Part shown: one piece after another, positions 41,882 through 50,489 of the stretch
How the letters are laid out: each line of letters begins with the position of its first letter
Position numbering within the stretch: the first letter of the stretch is position 1
Source of the DNA: CAYVWB01 sp964455395
GTDB lineage: Bacteria > Desulfobacterota > Desulfovibrionia > Desulfovibrionales > Desulfovibrionaceae
NCBI GenBank assembly: GCA_964455395.1
Contig: CAYVWB010000007.1
Coordinates: forward strand, 27,996-91,995
DNA: 64,000 bases
Reading direction: 5' to 3'
The notes under the pieces: model-generated
The model's input: the letters and a program-made list of their open reading frames with translations, nothing else
Told to the model about the DNA's origin: nothing
The model's database searches: none
Program-made: the position numbers and the translations under genes

Positions 41882-42535
41882 TCACTCCGGCGCGGCGAGT
41901 TCCCCTGCGGCGATGAAGGGCGTGATGGCCGCGACGTTCTCGAAGAGGAAGTGGTCCACCATCTGGCAGAGCATGTGGCCCGCGGCGATCTGCACCTCCT
42001 GCACCAGCGGCGTGGCGTGGCTGCGCACGTGGAGCAGATGCTGGCAATGCGGCGCCACCGAGCCGCCGTCCCCGCCCACAAGGCCTACACGGCGCATGCC
42101 TATCTCGACGGCGGCGCGCAAGGCTTGGACCAGATTCTCGCTGTTGCCCGACGTGGTGATGACCACCAGCACGTCCCCGGGTTTGCCCAGGGCTTGCACT
42201 TGCTTGCGGAACACGTGCTCGAAGCCGTAGTCGTTGCCGATGGCCGTGAGCGCGGACGTGTCCGTGGTCAGCGCGACGCCGGGCAGGGGCGGCCGTTCCA
42301 TCTGAAAGCGGTTGACGAGCTCCGCGGCGAGGTGCTGCGCGTCCGCAGCGCTGCCGCCGTTGCCGCAATAGAGTATTTTGCCGCCCTCGGCAAGGGCGAT
42401 GGCCATGTGCCGGCCGATCTCCACGAGGCGTTGGGCGTTCTCGGCGAAAAAGGCCTCCCGCAGGGCTGCGCCTTCATGACCGTAGCGCATGACGAGCTCC
42501 ACGGCGTCGCGGGGGGTGGGGGGGGATTCCGGCAT
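41882..42535 (-). CDS. gmhA: Sedoheptulose-7-phosphate isomerase (SIS domain)
   Basis: 217 residues with AAGGAGG upstream of ATG 42535. GmhA signatures: KILYCGNGGSAADAQHLAAEL, VNRFQMERPPLPGVAL, TSALTAIGNDYGFEHVF and VVITTSGNSENLVQAL. It makes D-glycero-D-manno-heptose 7-phosphate for LPS inner-core heptose, consistent with the other surface-sugar genes here. It starts 47 bp after the Memo-family gene stop, perhaps in one operon. Confidence 0.95.
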   Translation of the reverse strand: MPESPPTPRDAVELVMRYGHEGAALREAFFAENAQRLVEIGRHMAIALAEGGKILYCGNGGSAADAQHLAAELVNRFQMERPPLPGVALTTDTSALTAIGNDYGFEHVFRKQVQALGKPGDVLVVITTSGNSENLVQALRAAVEIGMRRVGLVGGDGGSVAPHCQHLLHVRSHATPLVQEVQIAAGHMLCQMVDHFLFENVAAITPFIAAGELAAPE

Positions 42536-42582
42536 GGTTCAGAACCTCCTTCGCGATGTGATGAGATGGCCGCTGGTAGACG

Positions 42583-43395
42583 TCACTCCACCAGCACGCC
42601 GGCGTAGCCGACGACCTGATTGTAATCTCCGCTCACTTCCCCGGACGTGGCGTACTGCGTCAGCTCGGCGTGCTCGGCGCCCATGGCCTTGGCGGCGGCG
42701 AGGCCCAGCGTCATGGGCAGCACCCCGCACATGGAGACGCCTTTGCTCCGCACCGTCTCGTAGAGGCCGGCGGGGTCGAGTTGCAGTACGGGGGTCAGGG
42801 CGGCGTGGTCCAATTCGCTGGCGCGTTCGTGGCTGACGTAGTGGCTCATGTCCGAGCTGACCACGATGGAGACGGGCTCTTTCCATCCGGCGAGCGCTTC
42901 GCCCACGCGTTGGCCCACGCTCAGGAGCGTCTTGAGACTCGGTTCCGCCACGGCGATGGGAACCACGCGCGTCTGGGGATTCTTCACCAGCAGAAACGGC
43001 GTGATGACTTCCAGGGAGTGCTCCTGCAAGTGGGCGTTCACGTCCGGCTTCAGGCGAGGTTCCTGCTCCAACAGGGCGTCGGCCAAGTCCTCCGCCACGG
43101 GGACAGCGCCCAAGGGGAGCTTCCACACGCCCTCGCGCCACACGGCCAGGGGCAGACCGTTCCCCGTATGGTTGGGGCCCAGCAGCAGCACAGTGGACGC
43201 CAGATTGGCGCGGCCGAGGGTGAGGCCGGCCACCCCCCCGGAGAAGACATAGCCGGCGTGGGGGGTCATGGCCAGCAACGTGCGTTTCTCGTGGACGGCG
43301 TCTGCGCCTGCGCCCAGGAATTCGTTGACCTGTTCGCTGAGGATGGCGGGATCGGCGTCGTAGAATCGGCCGGCGACGACGGGCTTTCTCTCCAT
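42583..43395 (-). CDS. Memo-family protein (AmmeMemoRadiSam system protein B)
   Basis: 270 residues from ATG 43395 with AGGAGG upstream. Memo signatures: KPVVAGRFYDADP at the start, TPHAGYVFSGGVAG, LLGPNHTGNG, EHSLEVITPFLL, VVSSDMSHYVSHE and VSMCGVLPMTLGL. The His and Cys residues in these blocks form the putative metal site of Memo. It normally partners an AMMECR1-domain protein and a radical SAM enzyme (PflA-like) in bacteria, but neither is adjacent in this window. Function of the system is unknown. Confidence 0.93.
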   Translation of the reverse strand: MERKPVVAGRFYDADPAILSEQVNEFLGAGADAVHEKRTLLAMTPHAGYVFSGGVAGLTLGRANLASTVLLLGPNHTGNGLPLAVWREGVWKLPLGAVPVAEDLADALLEQEPRLKPDVNAHLQEHSLEVITPFLLVKNPQTRVVPIAVAEPSLKTLLSVGQRVGEALAGWKEPVSIVVSSDMSHYVSHERASELDHAALTPVLQLDPAGLYETVRSKGVSMCGVLPMTLGLAAAKAMGAEHAELTQYATSGEVSGDYNQVVGYAGVLVE

Positions 43396-43791
43396 GATCG
43401 TACCTCCTGACATGGGCTGGCAAGGGCTGCCATGCGCTCCAGGGGACGCGCATCGCCTTCCGAGACGCAGCGTCGTGAAACTCGTGCGCAATGCGTGAAT
43501 CAACTCGTGAAGCGGACATCTCGGCAAGCGGCGTCCGCAGGGACTGTCCTCCATGGTACACGCCCTGCCCGACCGTGGCAAAGGGGGAGGAAGGCCGCCC
43601 GAAGAATGGCCTCCTGCGGCTCCTGCGTCATGCGCCGCCCGAGGGCTGCTCCCAAGCGCCGTGGAGGCTGCCCCGGAGCGAATCGCCCGGAGGACATTGC
43701 GCAGAGGACGGACGAAAGGGCTGATCGCGCCGGCGGCGCCATTGTCTCGGAGGCAGCCTGCGAGCGCACGCCGCAAACGCCCCACGCAGCG
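43396..43791. other. Gene-free interval
   Basis: About 395 bp between the TPR gene stop and the Memo gene. I see no supportable gene, repeat or terminator with a T-tract. Confidence 0.4.
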
Positions 43792-46700
43792 TTAGATATT
43801 GGGCGCAATGGACTGCAGACTCTGCTCGATGCCCTGGGTGCGCAGATCCATGGCGGCCATGCGGCCGTAGAGACTTTCCGGCGTTTGCTGGCTCAGATCG
43901 GTGAGGATGGCGCGCCAGCGCTCCATGTCCTGCGCCTTGCGGTACAGTTGCGCCATGCGATAACGCAAGGCGGGCTTCTCGGCGTCGCCCTCCGGCAGGC
44001 GCTCGTTCAGATCCATGGCCCAGGCGAGCGCCTCGCGCACGCGGCCGCCGTTCTCCGCGATATCGATGAGCATGGTCAACAGATCCTCGACCTTCTCCTC
44101 GTCCTGCCCGGATTCGAGAAAATGCGAGAGGCTGGACTGCGCTTTCTCGTAAGCGGTCTTCAGGTCGCCCTCGCGCCGGGCGTTCTGCGCCATGAAATAC
44201 TGCGCATAGGCGAAGCGGGTGGGGTCCAGCTGGCCTTCGTCGGCGAGCTCGCGCCACAACTCGCCGCCCTGGGCGTCCTGCCCGAGGTTCTCGAAGGCCA
44301 GCGCCAGAGCGTAGTTGTAGTCGTCGCGTGCGCCGGCGGAGAGCTCCCAGCCGTCAACCACAGGCCGCATGTCCACGATGCGATCCCAGAACTTGTTCTC
44401 CAAGGCGATGGAGAGCGCCAGGTTCAGCGCCATCTCGGAATACTGGGGCATGCCCTGGGTCACAAGGAAAGGCTGCACCAGCCGCCACCCGTCCTCGGGA
44501 CGCTCCGCTTTCCACAGCCCGAGCCCCACGGCGAGCCGTGTTTCGGGGCGCAGGTCCTCGCTCATGGCGCGGATGGCGGGGTGGCTGTCCCACAGCCGGG
44601 CCACGCCGGCGAAGTTCTCCTCCTCCACCATGCGTTCCACCAGTTGGCCGAAGGCGTCCGCCGCCACGCCCTTTGCTTGGTCCATCAGGGGGCTTTGCGG
44701 ATAATTGTCCAGAAACTCACGCACTTCCACCAGAGCATCCGCGACCTGGTTGTTGTAGAGCCGCAGCATGGCGAGCTTCAGCTGCGCCAGGGGAGCGAGG
44801 CCGCTGTCCGGATGGTGGGTGACGATCTCCTTGTAGATGGCTTCCGGTCGGGAGGTGTACGGCCGTTCAAAGACGCTGAACATGTCCTCCAGGGAGGGTT
44901 CGTCGTAGATGCCCTCCTCCGCCAGACGCATCTTGGCGATGAGACCGCCTTCGCGGTCCGGGAAGGTGTCCGCTGTCTGCTGATAGACTTCGCGCGCGGC
45001 GTCGAGCTTGTCCTCCTGGACGTAGATGTCGCCGAGGCGCGCCAGAGCGAGATCCGCCTCCTCGCCTTCCGGGTCGAGGTTGTAGAACGTCCAGAGGTTG
45101 CGCTTGGCCTTTTCGTACTCGCCGGCCTTGTAGCTCACATCGCCCACCAGCCGCAGGAAGGGGGGGTATTCCACATAGAAGCGTGGATAGCGCTTCTCCA
45201 GGAAGTCCACGATGTCCGCAGCTTGTTCGTCGAAACCCAGCCGTTGGAGCGAGCGCGCGAGGCCCACGCCGGATTCGCGGGTGAACTGGGAGTCCGGGTA
45301 ATTCTGGATGATGAACTGGAAGCGGTCCGCGGCTTCCTTGTAGAGGCCTTTCTTGAAGTAGTAATCGCCCTTGTAATAGTGGACGAGGGGGATGTTCTCG
45401 TCGCCGGGGTAGTTCTGCTCCAGGAGATTGAAATACGCGTCCGCTTCACGCGGGTTGCCCACAGCGAGGTTGATGACGCCCATTTTCAAGAGCGCGCCGG
45501 GCATGTTGGCCGAGTCCGGATCGAAGTTCATGGCGGCTTTGTACGCGCTCACAACGTCGTCGTAGTGTTCCCGCAGGTCGTCCTTGTGGGTCGCGTAGAG
45601 CGTGTCCGCGTAATAGTAGAGCGCCTCCTCGCGCAAGGCCTCGGGCATGCCGGGGTGCTCGATGAGACCGCGCAGAAGCTGTCGGGCGATATCGTGTTCC
45701 TTGTTGAGAAACGACATCTTGGCGCGCTGCAGGATGGATTCGAACTGCGGCTGCACGGGCGCGGCGGCTTCGCCATCCTCGGCGACTTGCGCCGAGGCGT
45801 TCTGCGAAAAAGTGAGCTGCTCCAAAGCCGCTTCAGCGCCGATAATGCCTTCGGGGACATCCTTGGGACGCGCAGCGGCCACGCGGGCCGCGCCCTCGGC
45901 AAGGTCGCCGGCTGGCTCTGCATCTGTGTCTGCGCCGGCTGGCGCATCCGCCTCCCCAGCGGCGGGCCGCTCCGACTGCTGGTCGAAAGGACGCACGGCC
46001 GGCGCGGGTTGTGTCGTCTGGGCGGTCTGCTCGCGCGCCTCCTCCCCAGCATCTTGCGCGGCGGCGACGGGTTCGCCCACCGGCTGCGGGATTGAAGGCG
46101 CTGTGGCCTCCGCGTCTGGCGCGGCCGCCATCTCCGAAGCAGGCGACGCGGCGGGCGTGGCCGACGCCGGCGCGCCGTCACGACGAGGCATGGCCATCCG
46201 GATTGACCGCGAAGGCGAAGGCGGCGAGGCAGTGACAGGTCGCCGCACCGCAGTCGGCGCTGCGGGGGCGTCCAACGCGGATGACGAAGCTGCCGCTGGG
46301 GGCGTTTGCACGTCGGGCCTGCCGGGGCTGTCCAGAGAGGCAGGCGGCGGCTGGACAGCATCCCCCTGTGGCGGCGGCGGCGTTTCGGGCGGCGTCACTG
46401 GCTGGGGAAACGCAGACGGCTCGGCAGACGGGTTCGCCGGCGCTACCGGCTCCGGCTGCTCCGCGTCGGGAAGGGCGTTGTCGCGGACGCCCCCGGCGAC
46501 TCCGCCGTCGCGGGGCGGCATGGGCATCCGCACGGTGCGGCGCGGCTGAGGCGGCGCCGCCTCCGGCGCTTGGAGCGGGGCGGCTTCCGCGGGCTGGGCC
46601 TGGGGCGTGGAGGGCGGCGTCGCGTTGGCGGCTTCCGTGGAAATCGGGGGCGTCGGGGGCGTGGCCTCCATCACGGCCTCGCTCGCCTGGAGGGCTGCGT

Positions 46701-47352
46701 CCTCCTCGGCTTGCTCGATGGCTTCCTGCACAGGCGCTTCGTCCTGGCGCGCCGGCGCTGGTTCGTCCTGAGCTGGTTGGGCCTGGGCGGGTTCGGGCGT
46801 GGGCTCGGACGGAGCCGGAGGCGGTGGGGCCTGGGCGGGTTCGGGCGAGGTCGTGGCGTTGACAGCCTTGGCGCCGTCTTCGCCAGGACTCCAGCGCGCG
46901 CCCATGGCGTCGGGGAAGATGTCGATGACGAGCTTGTTTTCCTCGTCGAGGACGAAATGAACGAAGCCGAATTCGGGATTTTTCAATCTGACGGTGAAGC
47001 CGTCGCGTCCAGGGGTGACGGCGTCCAGGCGTTGTGCGGTGGGCGTCAGCAGGGCTTCCGGCTTGCGGTCCTGCTCGCGCCAGTACCCTTCCGGCAGGAC
47101 GAGGGTCATCTCCAGTTCGCCGGTGCGCGTGAGCTGGTAGTCCGGGGCGGTCTCGTCGAAATGCACGACAAGGCGGTCCTTGTCCGGGTGGCGGCCCCAG
47201 TAGACGGTGTCCGCCGCGGCGACGCCTGCAGTCAGCAAGAAGGACGCCAGCGCTGCGATGAGCAGCGGACTTGCCGTCAAGACGACGGTGAGGCTCCTGC
47301 CGATGTGGGACCGGACGACGCCGGCGGTGCGATGGTGTCTCACGCGATACAC
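43792..47352 (-). CDS. Large secreted TPR-repeat protein with Pro/Ala-rich linker
   Basis: About 1186 residues from GTG 47352. A signal sequence (VLTASPLLIAALASFLLTAGVAAA) precedes a beta domain of about 110 residues (DTVYWGRHPDKDRLVVHFDE, FGFVHFVLDEENKLVIDIFP) that resembles AMIN-like cell-wall-binding domains. Residues about 160-530 are a Pro/Ala/Glu-rich disordered linker containing a duplicated motif (RTVRMPMPPRDGG and RSIRMAMPRRDGA). Then come many TPR-like repeats (e.g. PREADAYFNLLEQNYPGDEN, KEAADRFQFIIQNYPDSQF, EYEKAKRNLWTFYNLDPEGE). Periplasmic scaffold for a cell-envelope or flagellar assembly is plausible. It follows the sigma-54 activator gene by 56 bp. Confidence 0.85.
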   Translation of the reverse strand: MYRVRHHRTAGVVRSHIGRSLTVVLTASPLLIAALASFLLTAGVAAADTVYWGRHPDKDRLVVHFDETAPDYQLTRTGELEMTLVLPEGYWREQDRKPEALLTPTAQRLDAVTPGRDGFTVRLKNPEFGFVHFVLDEENKLVIDIFPDAMGARWSPGEDGAKAVNATTSPEPAQAPPPPAPSEPTPEPAQAQPAQDEPAPARQDEAPVQEAIEQAEEDAALQASEAVMEATPPTPPISTEAANATPPSTPQAQPAEAAPLQAPEAAPPQPRRTVRMPMPPRDGGVAGGVRDNALPDAEQPEPVAPANPSAEPSAFPQPVTPPETPPPPQGDAVQPPPASLDSPGRPDVQTPPAAASSSALDAPAAPTAVRRPVTASPPSPSRSIRMAMPRRDGAPASATPAASPASEMAAAPDAEATAPSIPQPVGEPVAAAQDAGEEAREQTAQTTQPAPAVRPFDQQSERPAAGEADAPAGADTDAEPAGDLAEGAARVAAARPKDVPEGIIGAEAALEQLTFSQNASAQVAEDGEAAAPVQPQFESILQRAKMSFLNKEHDIARQLLRGLIEHPGMPEALREEALYYYADTLYATHKDDLREHYDDVVSAYKAAMNFDPDSANMPGALLKMGVINLAVGNPREADAYFNLLEQNYPGDENIPLVHYYKGDYYFKKGLYKEAADRFQFIIQNYPDSQFTRESGVGLARSLQRLGFDEQAADIVDFLEKRYPRFYVEYPPFLRLVGDVSYKAGEYEKAKRNLWTFYNLDPEGEEADLALARLGDIYVQEDKLDAAREVYQQTADTFPDREGGLIAKMRLAEEGIYDEPSLEDMFSVFERPYTSRPEAIYKEIVTHHPDSGLAPLAQLKLAMLRLYNNQVADALVEVREFLDNYPQSPLMDQAKGVAADAFGQLVERMVEEENFAGVARLWDSHPAIRAMSEDLRPETRLAVGLGLWKAERPEDGWRLVQPFLVTQGMPQYSEMALNLALSIALENKFWDRIVDMRPVVDGWELSAGARDDYNYALALAFENLGQDAQGGELWRELADEGQLDPTRFAYAQYFMAQNARREGDLKTAYEKAQSSLSHFLESGQDEEKVEDLLTMLIDIAENGGRVREALAWAMDLNERLPEGDAEKPALRYRMAQLYRKAQDMERWRAILTDLSQQTPESLYGRMAAMDLRTQGIEQSLQSIAPNI

Positions 47353-47408
47353 TTAAGCAACATCCGCGCCAAGTCCACCCCTCCGGGTCTTCTTTCCCGG
47401 GGCGCGGC

Positions 47409-48443
47409 CTACTTGTCCAGACCTTTCTTCTTGAGCTTCTCGATGAGGGTGGTGCGCTTGATGCCGAGGATTTCCGCAGCTTGGTTCTTGACGCCGTCGG
47501 CTTGTTCGAGAGCCTCCTGGAGAAGGCGCTCCTCCACGTCGTCCAGAAAGGTCTTGAGGGTATGGTTGCGGTCCTTGAGGTCCTGGATGCGGGGGAAGAC
47601 GAACCCGGCCTGGCCGCCGGGCCCGGTTGTCACTGTCTGCTCGTGGGCCGCCTCCAACGCGTCCGCCTCGCCCACCTGCGTGCGGATCTTCTCCGGCAAG
47701 TCGGCCGGCGTGATGGCTGGCGCATCGCAGAGGATGGACATGCGCTCCATGAAGTTCTCCAGCTCGCGGACATTGCCCGGCCAGGAGTACGCTCGCAGCA
47801 TGGCCTCCGCTTTGGGGTGGAGCTTCAGGAGTTCGCGCTGTTTCTTTTCGCAGAACCGGGCGAGGAAGGCGTGCGCGAGCAGCAACACGTCGTCGCCGCG
47901 TTCACGCAACGGCGGCAGGTGGATGGGGATGACGTTGAGCCGGTAGTAGAGGTCTTCCCGGAAGCGACCGGCCTCCACCTCTTTCTCCAGGTCGCGGTTG
48001 GTGGCGGCGATGATGCGCACGTCCACGCGTTTGACGGAGCCGCCGCCCACACGTTCGAACTCCTTTTCCTGAAGCACGCGGAGAATCTTCACCTGGAGCG
48101 CCAGGTCCATTTCCCCGATCTCGTCCAGGAAAATGGCGCCGCCGTCGGCGAGTTCGAAGCGGCCCGCGCGGGAGCGGATGGCGTGGGTGAAGGCGCCTTT
48201 CTCGTGCCCGAAGAGCTCGGACTCCAGCAATTCCTTGGGGATGGCGCCGCAGTTGATGGGGACGAAGGCTTTGTCCTTGCGCAGGCTGTTGGCGTGGAGC
48301 GCGCGCACGAGGAGCTCTTTGCCGGTGCCGGATTCGCCTGTGACCAGCACGGTGGAGTCCGTTGGCGCGACCTTGGCGAGGATGCGGAAGACTTCCTGCA
48401 GCGCAGCGCTTTCGCCGATGATGTTGCCTGTGTCGAAGGCCAT
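47409..48443 (-). CDS. Receiverless sigma-54-dependent transcription activator (AAA+ / Fis HTH)
   Basis: 344 residues from ATG 48443. The AAA+ domain begins almost at residue 1, so there is no N-terminal sensing or receiver domain. Walker A GESGTGKE (36-43), Walker B GGAIFLDEIGEM, R-finger region FREDLYYRLNVIPI and sensor 2 WPGNVRELENFMERM are intact. The sigma-54 contact loop reads GAFTHA instead of GAFTGA (83-88). The C terminus carries a Fis-type helix-turn-helix (KNQAAEILGIKRTTLIEKLK). Activity is probably set by an anti-activator or by level, as for PspF-type proteins. It is upstream of the TPR gene and downstream of a FlgC-like gene. Confidence 0.92.
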   Translation of the reverse strand: MAFDTGNIIGESAALQEVFRILAKVAPTDSTVLVTGESGTGKELLVRALHANSLRKDKAFVPINCGAIPKELLESELFGHEKGAFTHAIRSRAGRFELADGGAIFLDEIGEMDLALQVKILRVLQEKEFERVGGGSVKRVDVRIIAATNRDLEKEVEAGRFREDLYYRLNVIPIHLPPLRERGDDVLLLAHAFLARFCEKKQRELLKLHPKAEAMLRAYSWPGNVRELENFMERMSILCDAPAITPADLPEKIRTQVGEADALEAAHEQTVTTGPGGQAGFVFPRIQDLKDRNHTLKTFLDDVEERLLQEALEQADGVKNQAAEILGIKRTTLIEKLKKKGLDK

Positions 48444-48701
48444 GGGTGTCCCGTGTGTGTGGAAGGGTGCGTGATTCCGCGTACTTTCCCCCTTGCTGTC
48501 AACAAAGTGACGCGAAGTCAACCCCCCTTGTTTCTTGACGTCGGAAAAACGCGCGCTGGCAGTCGGCCCGGCCTCGCGGGGGGGGGAGCTGGCGCGCAAG
48601 GAGGCGTCGCTGCACGGGCGCTCCCCGCAGCGGCGTCTGGGCGTCGGGCGTCCCCGAGTCGGCGGGACGCGGTCACCAGGGAGAAAGCGCGCGCAGCCGG
48701 A

Positions 48702-49058
48702 TCAGGCGAGGTCGTCCAGCAGGGTCCCCACCATCTCGTCCTGGGTGCGGATGACGGCGGCGTTGGCTTCGAAGGCGCGTTGGGAGGTCATGAGGGAGAC
48801 CATTTCGCGCGGCAGCTCCGTATTGGAGGCGGCCACGTAGGTCGCATGGCCGGCGGTGGTCATGCCGGGTTTGAGGGCGCCGGGGGTCTGATCCGTGGTC
48901 AGTCCGGCCACGCGCACGCCGGCGTCGTTGGGGATGGTCTCCAGCTCGGCGCGTTGGGCCTGGAAGCCATCCGTGTTCACGTTGGCGATGTTGTGCGCCG
49001 CCACGTTGGTTCGCGTGGCGAAGGCGTTCAAGGCGGAGACGCTGATGTCGAAGGGCAT
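48702..49058 (-). CDS. Flagellar basal-body rod protein, FlgC-like
   Basis: 118 residues from ATG 49058 with TGGAG upstream. N-terminal rod/hook motif SALNAFATRTNVAAHNIANV-NTDGF and C-terminal SNTELPREMVSLMTSQRAFE with NAAVIRTQDEMVGTLL, the terminal helices that form the coiled core of rod proteins. Length is slightly below FlgC (about 135-150) and the middle domain is short. No flgB, fliE or other basal-body gene is adjacent. It might be a paralogue for a specialised structure. Confidence 0.85.
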   Translation of the reverse strand: MPFDISVSALNAFATRTNVAAHNIANVNTDGFQAQRAELETIPNDAGVRVAGLTTDQTPGALKPGMTTAGHATYVAASNTELPREMVSLMTSQRAFEANAAVIRTQDEMVGTLLDDLA

Positions 49059-49165
49059 GGGGCGCTCCAGTGCGGCGAGGCGCGGGTCGACATGCTTTCG
49101 AGTGATGGGCCAGGGGAGCTCGGCTTTCCCCAGCGAAAAGCCGTATCCGTTGCTCTGAAGGTATA

Positions 49166-49957
49166 TTAACCATCTCCGGGCGGTTCGACAACCGTTTCGA
49201 TGGCTGCATAAGCGTTGTGCTCATGGATGGATTCGAGGCTTTCCACCTCCACGCGGAACCAACGCACCCGGGGGAGCCGCGCCAGCTCCGCAGCGGCGGC
49301 GCGCACCACATCCTCCACGAACGCGGGATTGGCGAAGGCCTGTTCCGTCACGGCTTTTTCGTCCTCGCGCTTGAGCAGGCTGTAGACCGGTGCGGAAGCG
49401 GCGGCCTCGGCGATGTCCACAAGCTCTTCGATCCACACGAAACCCTCGAAACGACTGGCGATCCTTACCAACGCGCGTTGAGAATGCGCGCCCTCCGCAC
49501 AGATGGCCAGGGAGCAGGGGCACACGGTCATCACCGGGGTCTCCACTTCCAGCAGGAAGGTGGGCTTTTCATCCGCAGTCAGTTCCCCGGTCAAGCGACA
49601 CTGCACGCTCACCATGCCGCGGGCGCGGGTGGCTGGCGCTTCCTTCGTCAGGAAATAGGGGAACCGAAAAAGGACGTAGGCGCGCTCGGCGGCGAGGCGC
49701 TGCCGCATGTCCTGCAGCAGTCGCTTGAGGGATGCGTAATCCAGGGTCTCGTCGAAAGCGCTCAGGGCTTCCACCAGGCGGCTCATGTGCGTGCCCTTGA
49801 ACGTGGCGGGGAGGTCCGCGCCGAGGTCCACCTCGGCCACGGTGTGCTGACGGCCTTTGGCTTTGTCCCGCACGACGATGGGCAGCCGCAGATTCTTGAC
49901 GCCCACGCGGTCGATGGCCAGGGGCACGCCTGCCGGCGCGGACTGCACGTCCTCCAT
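49166..49957 (-). CDS. folE2: GTP cyclohydrolase FolE2 (zinc-independent type IB)
   Basis: 263 residues from ATG 49957, where family homology starts (VQSAPAGVPLAIDRVGVKNL). A GTG at 50032, overlapping the nikR stop, would add 25 residues and has AAGGA upstream, so it cannot be excluded. FolE2 landmarks: LPIVVRDKAKGRQHTVAEVD, KGTHMSRLVEALS, the active-site Cys region MTVCPCSLAICAEGAHSQRA and the terminal FRVEVESLESIHEHNAYA. It catalyses GTP to dihydroneopterin triphosphate for folate; type IB enzymes work when zinc is scarce. Coupling to nikR suggests metal-linked control. Confidence 0.94.
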   Translation of the reverse strand: MEDVQSAPAGVPLAIDRVGVKNLRLPIVVRDKAKGRQHTVAEVDLGADLPATFKGTHMSRLVEALSAFDETLDYASLKRLLQDMRQRLAAERAYVLFRFPYFLTKEAPATRARGMVSVQCRLTGELTADEKPTFLLEVETPVMTVCPCSLAICAEGAHSQRALVRIASRFEGFVWIEELVDIAEAAASAPVYSLLKREDEKAVTEQAFANPAFVEDVVRAAAAELARLPRVRWFRVEVESLESIHEHNAYAAIETVVEPPGDG

Positions 49958-50031
49958 GGGCAGCGCGCCTGACGCGTTGGCGGCGTCGGGAGGAAAAGAC
50001 GCAGGGTGATGCGGCGGCGAGTTGTCGCACA

Positions 50032-50451
50032 CTAGACGAGGTCCTTGCCGGTGGTGGCGAGATTGAGTTTGCCGAACTTGACGCCTTTGGTCGAAATAAG
50101 CCGCTTGGAGAGCTCCTGCAGACGGTTGCCCGGCCCCTTGAGCACCAGCACCTCCAGGCAATTGTCATGATCCAGGTGGGCGTGGATGGAGGCGATGATG
50201 GACTCGTGAAAGTCGTGCTGAATGGCGGTGAGCCGCTGCGAGAGATCGCTCTTGTGGTGATCGTAGACCAGGGTGAGCGCGCCGGCGACTTCCTTGTCCG
50301 AGTCCTCCCAGTCCTGCTGCACCAGCGTATTGCGGATGAGGTCGCGGATGGCTTCGGAGCGTGTCTGGTAGCAGCGTTCGTCGCAGAGGGCGTCGAATTT
50401 TTCGAGCAGCTCGGAGTCCAGCGAGACGCCGAAACGGATGGTCTGGCCCAT
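50032..50451 (-). CDS. nikR: Nickel-responsive regulator NikR
   Basis: 139 residues from ATG 50451, with GGGGAG upstream; a longer frame to 50535 lacks this. Ribbon-helix-helix domain (IRFGVSLDSELLEKFDALCD, RSEAIRDLIRN) followed by an ACT-like metal domain. Nickel ligands are conserved in spacing: His in FHESIIASIHAHLDHDNCLE (H-x10-H-x-H and the Cys). It represses nickel uptake genes; nickel is needed for [NiFe] hydrogenases. No nik transport genes are adjacent. Its stop abuts the alternative folE2 GTG. Confidence 0.95.
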   Translation of the reverse strand: MGQTIRFGVSLDSELLEKFDALCDERCYQTRSEAIRDLIRNTLVQQDWEDSDKEVAGALTLVYDHHKSDLSQRLTAIQHDFHESIIASIHAHLDHDNCLEVLVLKGPGNRLQELSKRLISTKGVKFGKLNLATTGKDLV

Positions 50452-50489
50452 TTGGGTTCTCCCCTTGGGGGTGGTCGCGTCCGCGGTCT

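Noticed and set aside
47353..47408. Terminator between the sigma-54 activator and the TPR gene
   Set aside because: CCGGG/CCCGG pairing is weak and has no T run, so the two genes are treated as one transcript.
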